Of a DNA stretch of 64,000 bases, positions 18,173 to 27,178 are shown piece after piece. The DNA is from Pseudomonas helmanticensis (GTDB lineage Bacteria > Pseudomonadota > Gammaproteobacteria > Pseudomonadales > Pseudomonadaceae). How positions within the stretch are numbered: the first letter of the stretch is position 1; each line of letters begins with the position of its first letter. Both the position numbers and the translations under genes were made by a program. The stretch covers positions 3,534,001-3,598,000 of the forward strand of contig NZ_FXUY01000001.1 in assembly GCF_900182985.1 (NCBI RefSeq), written 5' to 3'. The notes under the pieces are model-generated. The model ran no database searches. It saw nothing but the letters and a program-made list of their open reading frames with translations, and was not told the DNA's origin.

Positions 18173-19186
18173 ATGAAAGCCATCGCCTATTACGCATCCC
18201 TGCCAATCAGCGACGCCAAAGCCCTGCAAGATATCGAGTTGCCAGAGCCGGTCCCTGGCCCGCGCGACCTGCTGGTGGAAGTCAAAGCGATTTCGGTCAA
18301 CCCGGTCGACACCAAAGTGCGGCAGAACGTGGCGCCGGAAAATGGTGCCGCGAATGTGCTGGGCTGGGATGTTGCCGGTGTGGTCAAGGCAGTCGGCAGC
18401 GAAGTGACATTGTTCAAGGCCGGCGACAAAGTCTTCTACGCCGGCTCCATCGCCCGCGCTGGCGGCAACAGTGAACTGCACACGGTTGATGAGCGCATCG
18501 TCGGCCATATGCCGAAATCCCTCGGTTTCGCCGAAGCCGCCGCCCTGCCGCTGACCGCGATCACGGCCTGGGAGTTGTTGTTCGAGCGCCTGCAAATCCG
18601 CGAAGGCAAAACCGCTGAAGGCCAGAGCCTGTTGATCGTTGGCGCGGCCGGCGGGGTGGGTTCGATCCTCACGCAATTGGCCAAGCAGTTGACCGGGCTG
18701 AAGGTGATCGGCACCGCGTCCCGCGAGCAGACCCGCGATTGGGTCAAGGAACTGGGCGCGGATCTGGTGATCGATCACAGCCAGCCATTGAGTGAAGAGC
18801 TCAAGCGCGCCGGCATCGACCAGGTGACTCACGTCGCCAGCCTGACCCAGACCGATCAGCATCTGGATCAACTGGTCGAGGCGCTCGCGCCGCAAGGCAA
18901 ACTGGCGTTGATCGACGATCCGAAGTCGCTCGACGTGAGCAAGCTCAAGCGCAAGAGCCTGTCGTTGCACTGGGAGTTCATGTACACCCGCTCGCTGTTC
19001 GAGACGCCGGACATGATCGAGCAGCACAAGCTGCTTAATCGTGTCGCGGAGCTGATTGATGCGGAGACGTTGAAGACCACGGTGGGTGAGCATTTCGGTG
19101 TGATCAATGCGGCCAATCTGCGTCGCGCGCATGAGTTGCTGGAGAGTGGCAAGGCCAAGGGGAAAATTGTTTTAGAAAGTTTCTAA
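18173..19186 (+). CDS. Zinc-type alcohol dehydrogenase / quinone-oxidoreductase family protein
   Basis: The protein has 337 aa, in the MDR superfamily. The GroES-like half (ISVNPVDTKVRQN, LGWDVAGVV) is followed by a Rossmann half with AAGGVGSILTQLAKQ (~163). The structural and catalytic zinc cysteines are missing, so it is probably a zinc-independent NADPH:quinone or enone reductase despite the family name. It forms a likely operon with the ABM-domain gene. Confidence 0.87.
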   Translation: MKAIAYYASLPISDAKALQDIELPEPVPGPRDLLVEVKAISVNPVDTKVRQNVAPENGAANVLGWDVAGVVKAVGSEVTLFKAGDKVFYAGSIARAGGNSELHTVDERIVGHMPKSLGFAEAAALPLTAITAWELLFERLQIREGKTAEGQSLLIVGAAGGVGSILTQLAKQLTGLKVIGTASREQTRDWVKELGADLVIDHSQPLSEELKRAGIDQVTHVASLTQTDQHLDQLVEALAPQGKLALIDDPKSLDVSKLKRKSLSLHWEFMYTRSLFETPDMIEQHKLLNRVAELIDAETLKTTVGEHFGVINAANLRRAHELLESGKAKGKIVLESF

Positions 19187-19189
19187 AGT

Positions 19190-19284
19190 CAAAAGATCGC
19201 AGCCTTCGGCAGCTCCTACAGGGGGTGACGAGCCACGGTTTATTGCGCGCGGCCGTGTAGGAGCTGCCGCAGGCTGCGATCTTT
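19190..19284. repeat. REPIN (GATCGCAGCC family), mixed halves
   Basis: Inverted half-units, the first with CCTTCGG and the second with CCGCAGG. The loop is longer and GC-rich (ACGAGCCACGG…GCGCGCGGCC). It follows the oxidoreductase gene. Confidence 0.88.
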
Positions 19285-19383
19285 GTCTTCAGTCAGATGG
19301 CTGATCCTTGTCACAATTGCGATCGTATTCAGGACTACAATCGAAGCCTCTGCGATACATCTTTTACGCAAGGGAGGTCAGCA

Positions 19384-19557
19384 ATGAAGATCCTGATAAA
19401 AGAAGTGGCAAAGTCTCAATGGCAGGTTCGTCTCGACCAGCACGCCGTGACATTCCGCAGTGAAGCCGAAGCACTGGCCTTCACCCGCACCCTCGAAGCG
19501 CGACTCTGCGCGCCCCATCAGATTCCCGACCGCAGCCAGCAACGCGCTGCCGGCTGA
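19384..19557 (+). CDS. Small hypothetical protein, 57 aa
   Basis: A strong AGGGAGG site sits 8 bp before the ATG. The protein starts MKILIKEVAKSQWQVRLDQH and has an F.SEAEALAF pattern, recalling small DUF2188-like proteins, but the family is not certain. A longer in-frame start exists at 19297; its leader is cysteine-rich and unlike the rest, so it was rejected. It is convergent with the MFS gene, whose stop lies 5 bp away. Function unknown. Confidence 0.65.
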   Translation: MKILIKEVAKSQWQVRLDQHAVTFRSEAEALAFTRTLEARLCAPHQIPDRSQQRAAG

Positions 19558-19562
19558 GTTTT

Positions 19563-20765
19563 CTAGACCTCAGCTTGCGCCTGCGCCAGCGCCCGGGCAT
19601 TTTGCAAACGCCGGGTGAGCAACGCGACGCTCACCACCAGCACACCACACAAGCTGATGACGATGGCCATCGGCACCGCCGTGCCGTCGTGCAACACGCC
19701 GACCAGCGCTGAAGCGCCGGCGGCGACGCTGAACTGCATGCAGCCGAGCAACGCCGAAGCACTGCCGGCACGCCCGCCCTGCCCGTTCATTGCGCAGGCC
19801 GCCGCATTCGGGCTGATGCAGCCCAGGCTGGAAACACAGATGAACAACGGGATCAGCAACGGCCACAAGGATTCCGTGTGCAAGGCGCTGACGGCCAGCA
19901 AGGTCAGCCCCGCCGCCAGATAAACCCAGACCGCCCGCGACAGCAGGAACGCCGGGCCACGCTTGGCCAGCAACCGCGCATTGACCTGCGCGACCAGAAT
20001 GAAACCCGCCGCGTTGGTGCCGAACAGCCAGCCGAAGTGCTCGGCCGGAACGCCGTACAGTTTGATGAAGATGAACGGCGAGCCGGCGATGTAGGCGAAC
20101 ATCCCGGCGATGGCGATGCCGCCGGTCAGGGCGTGGCCGAGGTAGACCCGATCCTTGAGCAGGCGCCCATACTGGCGCAGTGCGCCGGACAACGGCTGGC
20201 GCGGCATATGCGCCGGCATACTTTCCGGCAAGCCCAGTGCTACCGCGAGGCCAGCCAGTGCGCTGAACCCGGTCAACACGAGGAAAATCGACTGCCAGCC
20301 GGTGGTGTTGACCAGCAGGCCGCCGAGCATCGGTGCCAGAATCGGCGCCAGGCCCATCACCAGCATCAGTTGCGAGAAGACTTTTGCCGAGCCCACTGCG
20401 TCGCATTTGTCACTGACCACCGCCCGCGAGATCACCATCCCTGCGCAACCACCCAGCGCTTGAACGAAGCGCGCGCCGATCAGCCATTGCAGATTCGGCG
20501 CATAGGCGCAGGCCAGTGAAGCCAGGGTGAACAGCGTCAGCCCGACGAGCAGCGGAATCCGCCGACCAAAGCGATCCGCTACCGGGCCGTAAGCCAGCTG
20601 ACCGATGGACAGGCCAGCGAAATACGCCGCCAGGGTCATCTGCACGTGTTTCTCGTCGGTGCCGAAGGCCAGCGCCATCGAGGGAAAAGCAGGCAGATAG
20701 AAGTCGATCGCCAAGGGCCCGAAGGCGGTCAAGGCACCGAGAATCAGAATGGTACGGAAGTTCAT
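19563..20765 (-). CDS. Bcr/CflA family multidrug efflux MFS transporter
   Basis: The protein has 400 aa with twelve helices. Landmarks are LGALTAFGPLAIDFYLPAFP in helix 1 (characteristic of Bcr/CflA drug:H+ antiporters), YGPVADRFGRRIPLL in loop 2-3 and ARFVQALGGCAGMVISRAVV in helices 4-5. It exports drugs or small metabolites across the inner membrane. It appears monocistronic, with a REPIN upstream of its start region. Confidence 0.9.
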   Translation of the reverse strand: MNFRTILILGALTAFGPLAIDFYLPAFPSMALAFGTDEKHVQMTLAAYFAGLSIGQLAYGPVADRFGRRIPLLVGLTLFTLASLACAYAPNLQWLIGARFVQALGGCAGMVISRAVVSDKCDAVGSAKVFSQLMLVMGLAPILAPMLGGLLVNTTGWQSIFLVLTGFSALAGLAVALGLPESMPAHMPRQPLSGALRQYGRLLKDRVYLGHALTGGIAIAGMFAYIAGSPFIFIKLYGVPAEHFGWLFGTNAAGFILVAQVNARLLAKRGPAFLLSRAVWVYLAAGLTLLAVSALHTESLWPLLIPLFICVSSLGCISPNAAACAMNGQGGRAGSASALLGCMQFSVAAGASALVGVLHDGTAVPMAIVISLCGVLVVSVALLTRRLQNARALAQAQAEV

Positions 20766-20855
20766 CAGGCATCCAGGTAGACAAGTCGGCAGCCCGACAG
20801 TCTAGCTGCGCCCGGACGCCTTGAACATTCCGATAGCTCGCTAACTATAAAAACA

Positions 20856-20927
20856 GCAAAAGATCGCAGCCTTCGGCAGCTCCTACATTATTCAGTGCAG
20901 GAGCTGCCGAAGGCTGCGATCTTTTGC
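20856..20927. repeat. REPIN (GATCGCAGCC family)
   Basis: Inverted halves with a compact loop (CATTATTCAGTGCAG). It ends 2 bp before the copZ stop codon, where it could protect the 3' end of the short copZ message. Confidence 0.9.
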
Positions 20928-20929
20928 TT

Positions 20930-21127
20930 CTAGGCGAGTTTGACGGCGTAGCCCTCGTCGCTGATGACCTCAATCACCTGCTCGGCACTCAGCGCACTTT
21001 CCACGCCGACCTCTTTCGCCGCCAGATCGACCCGCACGCTGGCCGCCGGATCTTTGGCCTGCAGCGCGTTAGTGATGGCTTTGACACAGTGACCACAAGA
21101 CATGCCCTGAACATTGAACACTTGCAT
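20930..21127 (-). CDS. copZ: Copper chaperone CopZ (HMA domain)
   Basis: The protein has 65 aa in a single heavy-metal-associated domain with GMSCGHC (C11, C14), the Cu(I)-binding loop. It delivers cytoplasmic Cu(I) to CopA or buffers it. A CueR-type operator lies upstream on this strand (21158-21188). The copA-cueR pair with its own matching operator lies 0.7 kb away, so all three genes form one copper-responsive regulon. Confidence 0.92.
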   Translation of the reverse strand: MQVFNVQGMSCGHCVKAITNALQAKDPAASVRVDLAAKEVGVESALSAEQVIEVISDEGYAVKLA

Positions 21128-21157
21128 GGAATGACTCCGTTGAGTGGGGTTGCCGGC

Positions 21158-21188
21158 AGTCTCGAGCTTGCCACGATGGCAAGGTCAA
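21158..21188 (-). promoter_or_regulatory. CueR operator/promoter of copZ
   Basis: On the minus strand, -35 TTGACC (21188-21183) and -10 GAGACT (21163-21158) lie 19 bp apart around the near-perfect dyad CCTTGCC-ATCGT-GGCAAGC. It matches the operator in front of copA. Confidence 0.85.
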
Positions 21189-21275
21189 GTTCTTGAATAA
21201 ACTGCCGGGCTGGCAATCGGCGCCGCGCTCGGCCAAGCTGCGTAGATCAATGACTTCAATTCAGGAGATTCAGCC

Positions 21276-21659
21276 ATGCGCTGGTCAGTTTTCAGCCTGT
21301 TTGGCTTTCTCAGCCTTTTTACCGCCCTCCCTCAAGCGCAAGCTGCCGGCGAGGATTACGCAGTGCTGATCATTTCCCGCGAGCGCCTGGAAGTGTCGAC
21401 CTCCTGCGAGATCGGCGTGTACATCCAGGATCAGCTCTCGGCGCGGCTGCTGCAGGAGCAGAGTATTTCCTTCAACCTGCCGCCGGGCACGGTGTCGCTG
21501 CGCTTGAAGTTGCTGCCGGGCCAGGTTGCCGGTTGCAACCCGGGCATGCTCGCGCCGGGTTCGCAGGAGATCAAACTGCATGCCGGTGACGTGTTGAAGT
21601 ATCGGTTGGCGATGAATTCGGAAGGCGTCTATCTGAAGCGCGCCGATCTCGAATATTGA
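21276..21659 (+). CDS. Secreted hypothetical protein between copZ and copA
   Basis: The protein has 127 aa. An N-terminal signal peptide (MRWSVFSLFGFLSLFTALPQAQA, cut near residue 23) points to the periplasm. The mature part has two cysteines (TSCEIG and AGCNPG) and a short beta-rich pattern (PPGTVSLRLKLLPG) like small PEGA- or carbohydrate-type folds. No family was identified. The gene is divergent from copZ and 162 bp upstream of copA. Its own upstream has no CueR-like dyad on the plus strand, so copper control is not shown. Confidence 0.7.
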   Translation: MRWSVFSLFGFLSLFTALPQAQAAGEDYAVLIISRERLEVSTSCEIGVYIQDQLSARLLQEQSISFNLPPGTVSLRLKLLPGQVAGCNPGMLAPGSQEIKLHAGDVLKYRLAMNSEGVYLKRADLEY

Positions 21660-21668
21660 GTCGCTAGC

Positions 21669-21747
21669 CAAAAGATCGCAGCCTTCGGCAGCTCCTACAG
21701 GGGGATCACATTCCAATGTAGGAGCTGCCGAAGGCTGCGATCTTTTG
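21669..21747. repeat. REPIN (GATCGCAGCC family)
   Basis: Inverted halves between the secreted protein gene and the copA operator. It ends 14 bp before the CueR box. Confidence 0.9.
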
Positions 21748-21761
21748 CTTTCAGATGGCGC

Positions 21762-21792
21762 TTGACCTTGCCCGCATGGCAAGGTTGATCCT
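21762..21792 (+). promoter_or_regulatory. CueR operator/promoter of copA
   Basis: -35 TTGACC (21762-21767) and -10 GATCCT (21787-21792) are separated by a 19-bp spacer containing the perfect dyad ACCTTGCC-CGCAT-GGCAAGGT (21765-21785). This is the classic copA promoter architecture. Confidence 0.9.
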
Positions 21793-21821
21793 GTAGGCAA
21801 CTTCTACAGGGAGCGTGACCG

Positions 21822-24215
21822 ATGTCCGAATCCATCACTTTCGATCTGCCGATTGCCGGCATGACCTGCGCCAGTTGCGCCGGGCGTGTCGAACGGGCCT
21901 TGAGCAAAGTCAGCGGCGCCAGTGCCGTCAGCGTCAATCTCGCCACCGAGCAGGCCCGCGTGCAAGCGCCCGGCGACAGCTTGCCAGCGTTGATGGAGGC
22001 GGTTGAACGCGCCGGTTACACAGTCCCGCAACAGAGCCTTGAATTGAATATCGACGGCATGACCTGCGCCTCCTGCGTCGGTCGCGTCGAGCGTGCCCTG
22101 CATAAAGTCCCCGGTGTAAAAAGCGTCAGCGTCAATCTGGCCAACGAACGCGCGCACCTCGAATTGCTCGGTCAGGTCGATTCACAACCCCTGCTCGACG
22201 CGGTGAGCAAGGCCGGCTACTCGGCCAGCGTCTGGCAAGCCGAACACCCACAAACCGATAATCAGCAACGGCGTCTCAAGCATGAGCGTTGGGCATTGAT
22301 CTGCGCGATCGTTCTCGCTTTGCCACTGGTAGCGCCGATGTTGCTGCAACCGTTCGGCGTGCACTGGATGCTCCCGGCCTGGGCGCAATTCGCCCTCGCC
22401 ACGCCGGTGCAATTCATTTTCGGTGCGCGCTTTTATGTCGCTGCGTGGAAAGCCGTGCGGGCCGGCGCCGGTAACATGGACTTGCTCGTCGCCCTCGGCA
22501 CCAGCGCCGGTTACGGCTTGAGCCTGTATGAATGGGCCACCGCCGCCGGGCGCATGCCGCATCTGTATTTCGAAGCATCGGCGGTGGTCATCGCTCTGGT
22601 GTTGCTCGGCAAATACCTCGAGAGCCGCGCCAAACGCCAGACCGCCAGCGCCATTCGCGCCCTCGAAGCCTTGCGCCCGGAGCGCGCGATTCAAGTGATC
22701 GACGGTCGTGAACAGGACGTTGCCATCAGCGCCCTGCGCCTCAACGATCTAGTGCTGGTTAAACCCGGCGAACGTTTCCCGGTCGATGGCGAAGTCATCG
22801 AAGGCCAGAGCCACGCCGACGAAGCGTTGATCAGCGGTGAAAGCCTGCCCGTGCCAAAACAACCAGGCGACAAGGTCACCGGCGGCGCCATCAATGGCGA
22901 AGGCCGTTTGCTGGTACGCACTCAGGCGCTCGGCGCGGAAACCGTATTGGCGCGGATCATTCGTCTGGTCGAAGACGCACAAGCGGCGAAAGCGCCGATT
23001 CAGAAACTGGTGGATAAAGTCAGCCAAGTGTTCGTGCCGACCGTGTTGGTTCTCGCGCTGGCGACGCTGATTGGCTGGTGGCTGTACGGCGCGCCGCTGG
23101 AAACCGCGTTGATCAACGCCGTCGCCGTATTGGTGATCGCCTGCCCGTGCGCGCTCGGCCTTGCCACCCCGACAGCAATCATGGCCGGCACCGGCGTCGC
23201 TGCGCGCCACGGCATTCTGATCAAGGATGCCGAAGCGCTGGAACGGGCTCATGAGGTCAGCAGTGTGGTGTTCGACAAGACCGGCACGCTGACCTCCGGT
23301 ACGCCGCGCATCGCGCATTTCAGCGCGGTCGACGGTGATCAAAACACCCTGCTGAAACTGGCCGGTGCGCTGCAACGCGGCAGTGAACACCCACTGGCGA
23401 AAGCGGTGCTGGATGCCGCCGCCGAACGTGATCTGAACGTGCCCGATGTCAGCGACAGCCAGTCGCTGACCGGTCGCGGCATTGCCGGCACTTTTGATGG
23501 CAGGCGTCTGGCGCTGGGCAATCGGCGGATGCTCGAAGAAAACGGTTTGAGCGCCGGCCATCTACAGCACTCTGCTCAAGCCTGGGAAGCCGAAGGCCGC
23601 ACCCTGTCATGGTTGATCGAGCAAAGTCCTCGACCGCAGGTGCTCGGCTTGTTCGCCTTCGGCGACACCTTGAAACCCGGCGCGCTGGAAGCCGTGCAGC
23701 AACTCGCCGCACGAAATATCCACAGTCATCTGCTGACCGGTGACAACCGTGGCAGCGCTCGCGTGGTCGCCGAGGCGCTGGGCATCCTCAATGTTCACGC
23801 CGAAGTCCTCCCGGCAGACAAAGCCGCGACCGTCGCCGAGCTGAAAAAAACCGGCGTGGTCGCCATGGTCGGCGATGGCATCAACGATGCCCCGGCGCTC
23901 GCGGCGGCAGACATCGGCATCGCCATGGGCGGCGGCACCGACGTCGCCATGCACGCGGCGGGCATCACCCTGATGCGCGGCGATCCACGGCTGGTGCCGG
24001 CGGCGCTGGAGATCAGCCGCAAAACCTACGCGAAGATTCGCCAGAACCTGTTCTGGGCATTCGTCTACAACCTGATCGGTATTCCGCTGGCGGCGTTCGG
24101 TTTCCTCAACCCGGTACTCGCCGGGGCGGCGATGGCGCTGTCGAGCGTCAGCGTGGTGAGCAATGCGCTACTGTTGAAAACCTGGAAACCCAAGGATCTG
24201 GAGGAGCACCGATGA
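21822..24215 (+). CDS. copA: Cu(I)-exporting P1B-type ATPase CopA
   Basis: The protein has 797 aa. Two N-terminal HMA domains carry GMTCASC (C16/C19 and C82/C85). Eight membrane helices follow, with the transport-site CPC at 441-443. The phosphorylated D485 lies in FDKTGTLT, and the hinge is GDGINDAP. It pumps Cu(I) from cytoplasm to periplasm. The CueR operator 30 bp upstream and the 4-bp overlap with cueR (ATGA) make a copper-inducible operon. Confidence 0.95.
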   Translation: MSESITFDLPIAGMTCASCAGRVERALSKVSGASAVSVNLATEQARVQAPGDSLPALMEAVERAGYTVPQQSLELNIDGMTCASCVGRVERALHKVPGVKSVSVNLANERAHLELLGQVDSQPLLDAVSKAGYSASVWQAEHPQTDNQQRRLKHERWALICAIVLALPLVAPMLLQPFGVHWMLPAWAQFALATPVQFIFGARFYVAAWKAVRAGAGNMDLLVALGTSAGYGLSLYEWATAAGRMPHLYFEASAVVIALVLLGKYLESRAKRQTASAIRALEALRPERAIQVIDGREQDVAISALRLNDLVLVKPGERFPVDGEVIEGQSHADEALISGESLPVPKQPGDKVTGGAINGEGRLLVRTQALGAETVLARIIRLVEDAQAAKAPIQKLVDKVSQVFVPTVLVLALATLIGWWLYGAPLETALINAVAVLVIACPCALGLATPTAIMAGTGVAARHGILIKDAEALERAHEVSSVVFDKTGTLTSGTPRIAHFSAVDGDQNTLLKLAGALQRGSEHPLAKAVLDAAAERDLNVPDVSDSQSLTGRGIAGTFDGRRLALGNRRMLEENGLSAGHLQHSAQAWEAEGRTLSWLIEQSPRPQVLGLFAFGDTLKPGALEAVQQLAARNIHSHLLTGDNRGSARVVAEALGILNVHAEVLPADKAATVAELKKTGVVAMVGDGINDAPALAAADIGIAMGGGTDVAMHAAGITLMRGDPRLVPAALEISRKTYAKIRQNLFWAFVYNLIGIPLAAFGFLNPVLAGAAMALSSVSVVSNALLLKTWKPKDLEEHR

Positions 24216-24625
24216 ACATCGGTCAAGCGGCCAAGCAAAGTGGCCTGAGCGCAAAAATGATCCGCTACTACGAGTCCATCGGCTTGCTCAAAGCAGCCCA
24301 TCGAACCGACAGTGGTTACCGGGTCTACGGCGATGACGACCTGCACACGCTGGCGTTTATCAAGCGTTCGCGCGACCTGGGATTTTCCCTCGAAGAAGTC
24401 GGCAAACTGCTGACCCTCTGGCAGGATCGCCAGCGCGCCAGCGCCGATGTGAAGGCGTTGGCGCGCCAGCACATCGAGGAACTGAATCAGAAAATCCGTG
24501 AACTCGGTGAGCTGCGCGACACCCTGCAAGACCTTGTCGAGCACTGCAACGGCGACCACCGCCCCGATTGCCCGATCCTCAAGGAACTGGCGTCGGGCTG
24601 CTGCGCGCAACCCGCTCGCGCCTGA
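24212..24625 (+). CDS. cueR: Copper-responsive MerR-family regulator CueR
   Basis: The protein has 137 aa. The N-terminal winged HTH ([26 protein letters not shown]) and the Cu(I)-binding pair C112 and C120 ([10 protein letters not shown]) fall at the positions known from E. coli CueR. The C-terminus adds a CC pair (SGCCAQ). It overlaps copA by 4 bp and should activate both 19-bp-spacer promoters. The 3' end overlaps the convergent MFS gene by 47 bp. Confidence 0.93.
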   Translation: MNIGQAAKQSGLSAKMIRYYESIGLLKAAHRTDSGYRVYGDDDLHTLAFIKRSRDLGFSLEEVGKLLTLWQDRQRASADVKALARQHIEELNQKIRELGELRDTLQDLVEHCNGDHRPDCPILKELASGCCAQPARA

Positions 24626-25787
24626 GTGCCAACAGTTTCACCGCGAGCAACGTGCCGAGGGGAATGCCGTGGAACAGCATGACCACGGCACCCGGCGTCC
24701 ACCAGGCATAAAACGGCGCGGCGATCAGCATGCCGATGCCCAGACCGGTCATTTGCAGCAGGGTCAGGAAACTGAAGATCGGCAGGCGCAGGGATTCCGG
24801 TTCGCGTTGCAGACGTGACATCAGTCCGACCTCGGAGAAACCGTCGCCGAGGCCCGCCGGCAGTGAAAACAGCAGCAAGCCATACAGGCTGTGCTGCTGG
24901 AACATCAGGATAAAACCGCAGGACATCAGCGCCACGCCGAAAAAGAACCGGCGTTCGAGATGGATGTTGTCCGAGCCCTTCAGGCGACTGGCGATTCGCG
25001 CACCCAGCAGTTTGCCGCTGGCCCACACCGCGAGCATCAGGCCCAGGGTGGTGCTGGCGGAATCCGGGCTGAGCAGTTTCGAGATGATCGGAAAACCGAC
25101 GTTGTGCGCCGCGCTGCCCAACGTATCGCCCATGCTCACGGCAAGCATCGCGGCAATCACCGGAGCGCCGCGCAGGCATTGCATGAGGGCTGACCATTCG
25201 CCGCGCCCGGGTTGTTCATCGAGGGTGGTTTTCGCGAAACGCAGCGGCAGGATCAGCAACGCGGCCAGCAGGTAAGTCAGTGCGTTCAGCGCGAACACTG
25301 TTTCGAAACCAAACCCCGCCACTAGCAACCCCGAGACCAGACTGCCACCGACCATCGCTGCCGAGGAGGCCGAGGTGATCCAGGCGTTGGCCTTGAGCAA
25401 TTGATCGCTGGGGATCAGACGCGGCAACTGGCTGTTGAGGCCGATAGCGAACATCGAATTGCCCAGGCCCAGGCCGAAGGCAACCACGGGCAAGAAGATC
25501 GCCTGTTGTGCGACAGGCACGACCAGCAGCAAACCGAGCAGGCCCGCCCGCAGCAGATCGAAGGCAATCAACGGCACTCGCCCACCCCTGCGGCGGTAAA
25601 ACGCGGTGCCGATCAGGCTGGCAAAAATCCCCCCACCCACGCGGCTGGCGAGAAAAATCCCGACGCTCATGGCGCTGTTGCTCAGCAGGTAGACGTAAGT
25701 GGCTAGCGCGACCATGTTGAGGAAGGCGCCGAAGTCGGAGATCAGTCGGGCGGTGACGATCAGTTGGGTGTTGCGCGGGGTGCTCAC
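24579..25787 (-). CDS. MFS transporter (enterobactin-exporter-like group)
   Basis: The protein has 402 aa with about eleven or twelve helices (LIVTARLISDFGAFLNMVALATYVYLL at the start, then GGIFASLIGTAFYRRRGGRVPLIAFDLLRAG). GTG at 25787 is the chosen start because AAGGA lies just upstream; a CTG or a far-upstream TTG would also keep the frame. The substrate is unknown. Its 3' end overlaps cueR on the opposite strand by 47 bp, which is unusual for convergent genes here. Confidence 0.8.
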   Translation of the reverse strand: MSTPRNTQLIVTARLISDFGAFLNMVALATYVYLLSNSAMSVGIFLASRVGGGIFASLIGTAFYRRRGGRVPLIAFDLLRAGLLGLLLVVPVAQQAIFLPVVAFGLGLGNSMFAIGLNSQLPRLIPSDQLLKANAWITSASSAAMVGGSLVSGLLVAGFGFETVFALNALTYLLAALLILPLRFAKTTLDEQPGRGEWSALMQCLRGAPVIAAMLAVSMGDTLGSAAHNVGFPIISKLLSPDSASTTLGLMLAVWASGKLLGARIASRLKGSDNIHLERRFFFGVALMSCGFILMFQQHSLYGLLLFSLPAGLGDGFSEVGLMSRLQREPESLRLPIFSFLTLLQMTGLGIGMLIAAPFYAWWTPGAVVMLFHGIPLGTLLAVKLLALRRERVARSSPTPVP

Positions 25788-25851
25788 ATTCAGTCCTTGA
25801 GTGTGCGGAGGCCGGTCAGATTCCCACACAACTTTCAGCAACACCACTACC

Positions 25852-25947
25852 CCTGTGGGAGCTGGCTTGCCAGCGATAGCGGTGGTTCAGCCTGAGAAGA
25901 TGTGTTGCCTGTAATGGCCCTTTCGCTGGCAAGCCAGCTCCCACAGG
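25852..25947. repeat. Perfect 25-bp inverted repeat, GTGGGAGCTGGC family
   Basis: 25852-25876 and 25923-25947 are exact inverted copies (CCTGTGGGAGCTGGCTTGCC… and its complement) around a 46-bp loop. This is a third palindromic repeat family, related to the 6201 element by its CCTGTGGGAGC ends. Confidence 0.88.
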
Positions 25948-25980
25948 TTTTTTTGGTGATCTCTGGAGAACTGCAGGGCA

Positions 25981-26006
25981 CAAAAAACCCGGCCGAAGCC
26001 GGGTTT
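25981..26006 (-). terminator. Intrinsic terminator of the RIO kinase gene
   Basis: The stem AAACCCGGC / GCCGGGTTT (25985-26006, loop CGAA) is followed on the minus strand by a T-run (25987-25982). It lies 12 bp after the kinase stop. Confidence 0.88.
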
Positions 26007-26018
26007 CTCATCAAGCGA

Positions 26019-26915
26019 TCACTGCATCCACGGTGGTGGTGGCGGTTCGTCGGACTTGCCTTTCGGCTCGTCGTCTGCCGCGCGGATCGCCTGTTTGCGT
26101 TCCTCGTCCAGCCGCGCCGCTTCGATCTCGCGCAACACCCCGCCAACATCGGCCAGGTCTTCCGGATCATCGAACTCGCCGGTCAGCACACTGTTCGGGT
26201 GCAGGATGCCGGCTTCGTACAACGCCCACATTTCTTTCGCGTATTTGGTCAGCTTCAATTCCGGCGCAAAGCGACCGAAATACGAAGCCATGTTGCCAAC
26301 GTCACGCTCGAGCATGCTGAACGCGTGGTTGTTACCGGCAGCATCGACCGCTTGCGGCAGGTCGATAATCACCGGGCCGGTCGGGGTCAGCAGCACGTTG
26401 AACTCGGAAAGGTCACCGTGCACCAGACCGGTACACAACATCAGCACGATCTGCGAAATCAGAAACGCGTGATACTCACGAGCCTGATCCGGCTCCAGTA
26501 CCACGTCGTTCAGACGCGGCGCGGCATCGCCGAATTCGTCAGCCACCAGTTCCATCAACAGCACGCCGTCGAGGAAGTCGTACGGTTTGGGTACCCGCAC
26601 ACCGGCACCGGCCAGACGGAACAGCGCCGCGACCTCGGCATTCTGCCAAGCATCCTCGGTCTCTTTACGACCGAACTTGGAGCCCTTGGCCATCGCCCGA
26701 GCCTGTCGGCTATTGCGCACCTTGCGGCCTTCCTGATACTCGGCCGCCTGGCGGAAACTACGTTTGTTCGCCTCCTTGTAGACCTTTGCGCAACGTAACT
26801 GATTGCCGCAGCGCACCACATAAACAGCTGCTTCTTTACCACTCATCAGTGGGCGCAGCACTTCGTCGACCAGACCGTCCTCGATCAGGGGTTCAATGCG
26901 TTTTGGAGTCTTCAT
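26019..26915 (-). CDS. RIO-type serine protein kinase
   Basis: The protein has 298 aa. RIO kinase hallmarks are MSGKEAAVYVVRC (nucleotide-binding loop, ~25), the lysine in AKVYKEANKRSF, catalytic loop HGDLSEFNVLL and metal-binding IDLPQAVD. The C-terminal ~40 residues are charged and proline-rich (DEPPPPPWMQ). RIO kinases are universal in archaea and eukaryotes, where they act in ribosome assembly; bacterial copies are common in pseudomonads, with unclear targets. The gene is monocistronic, with its own terminator. Confidence 0.9.
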   Translation of the reverse strand: MKTPKRIEPLIEDGLVDEVLRPLMSGKEAAVYVVRCGNQLRCAKVYKEANKRSFRQAAEYQEGRKVRNSRQARAMAKGSKFGRKETEDAWQNAEVAALFRLAGAGVRVPKPYDFLDGVLLMELVADEFGDAAPRLNDVVLEPDQAREYHAFLISQIVLMLCTGLVHGDLSEFNVLLTPTGPVIIDLPQAVDAAGNNHAFSMLERDVGNMASYFGRFAPELKLTKYAKEMWALYEAGILHPNSVLTGEFDDPEDLADVGGVLREIEAARLDEERKQAIRAADDEPKGKSDEPPPPPWMQ

Positions 26916-27122
26916 CAGCTTTTATTGTGGGTCCTTTATTACCAAACACGCGAATGTCACTCGTTATACGGCAATCCTCGCGTCTCGGGGAGGGGTTGCC
27001 GACCTGTGAACCTGTGAATGCACACACTGTGCCGAAAAATCGACCGCAGCGAATCATAGCCGAGCCGGCCTTGAATGTTGGTATCGGCCGTGAAGGGCAT
27101 TTGCGACAGAATCTGACATCAA

Positions 27123-27178
27123 GATCAAAAGATCGCAGCCTGCGGCAGCTCCTACCGGGAACACAGGCTGCGATCTTT
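27123..27178. repeat. REP, one full and one truncated half
   Basis: A full half-unit (GATCAAAAGATCGCAGCCTGC…) faces a shortened partner (CAGGCTGCGATCTTTCA) that runs into the stop codon of the thiolase gene. Confidence 0.8.

Noticed and set aside
20856..21747. CRISPR array
   Set aside because: The GATCGCAGCC repeats occur as inverted pairs spaced irregularly over the window, with no direct repeat-spacer series and no cas genes.
26019..26915. Horizontal transfer of the RIO kinase from archaea
   Set aside because: The gene has codon use like its neighbours and RIO-type kinases are common in pseudomonads, so recent transfer is not supported.
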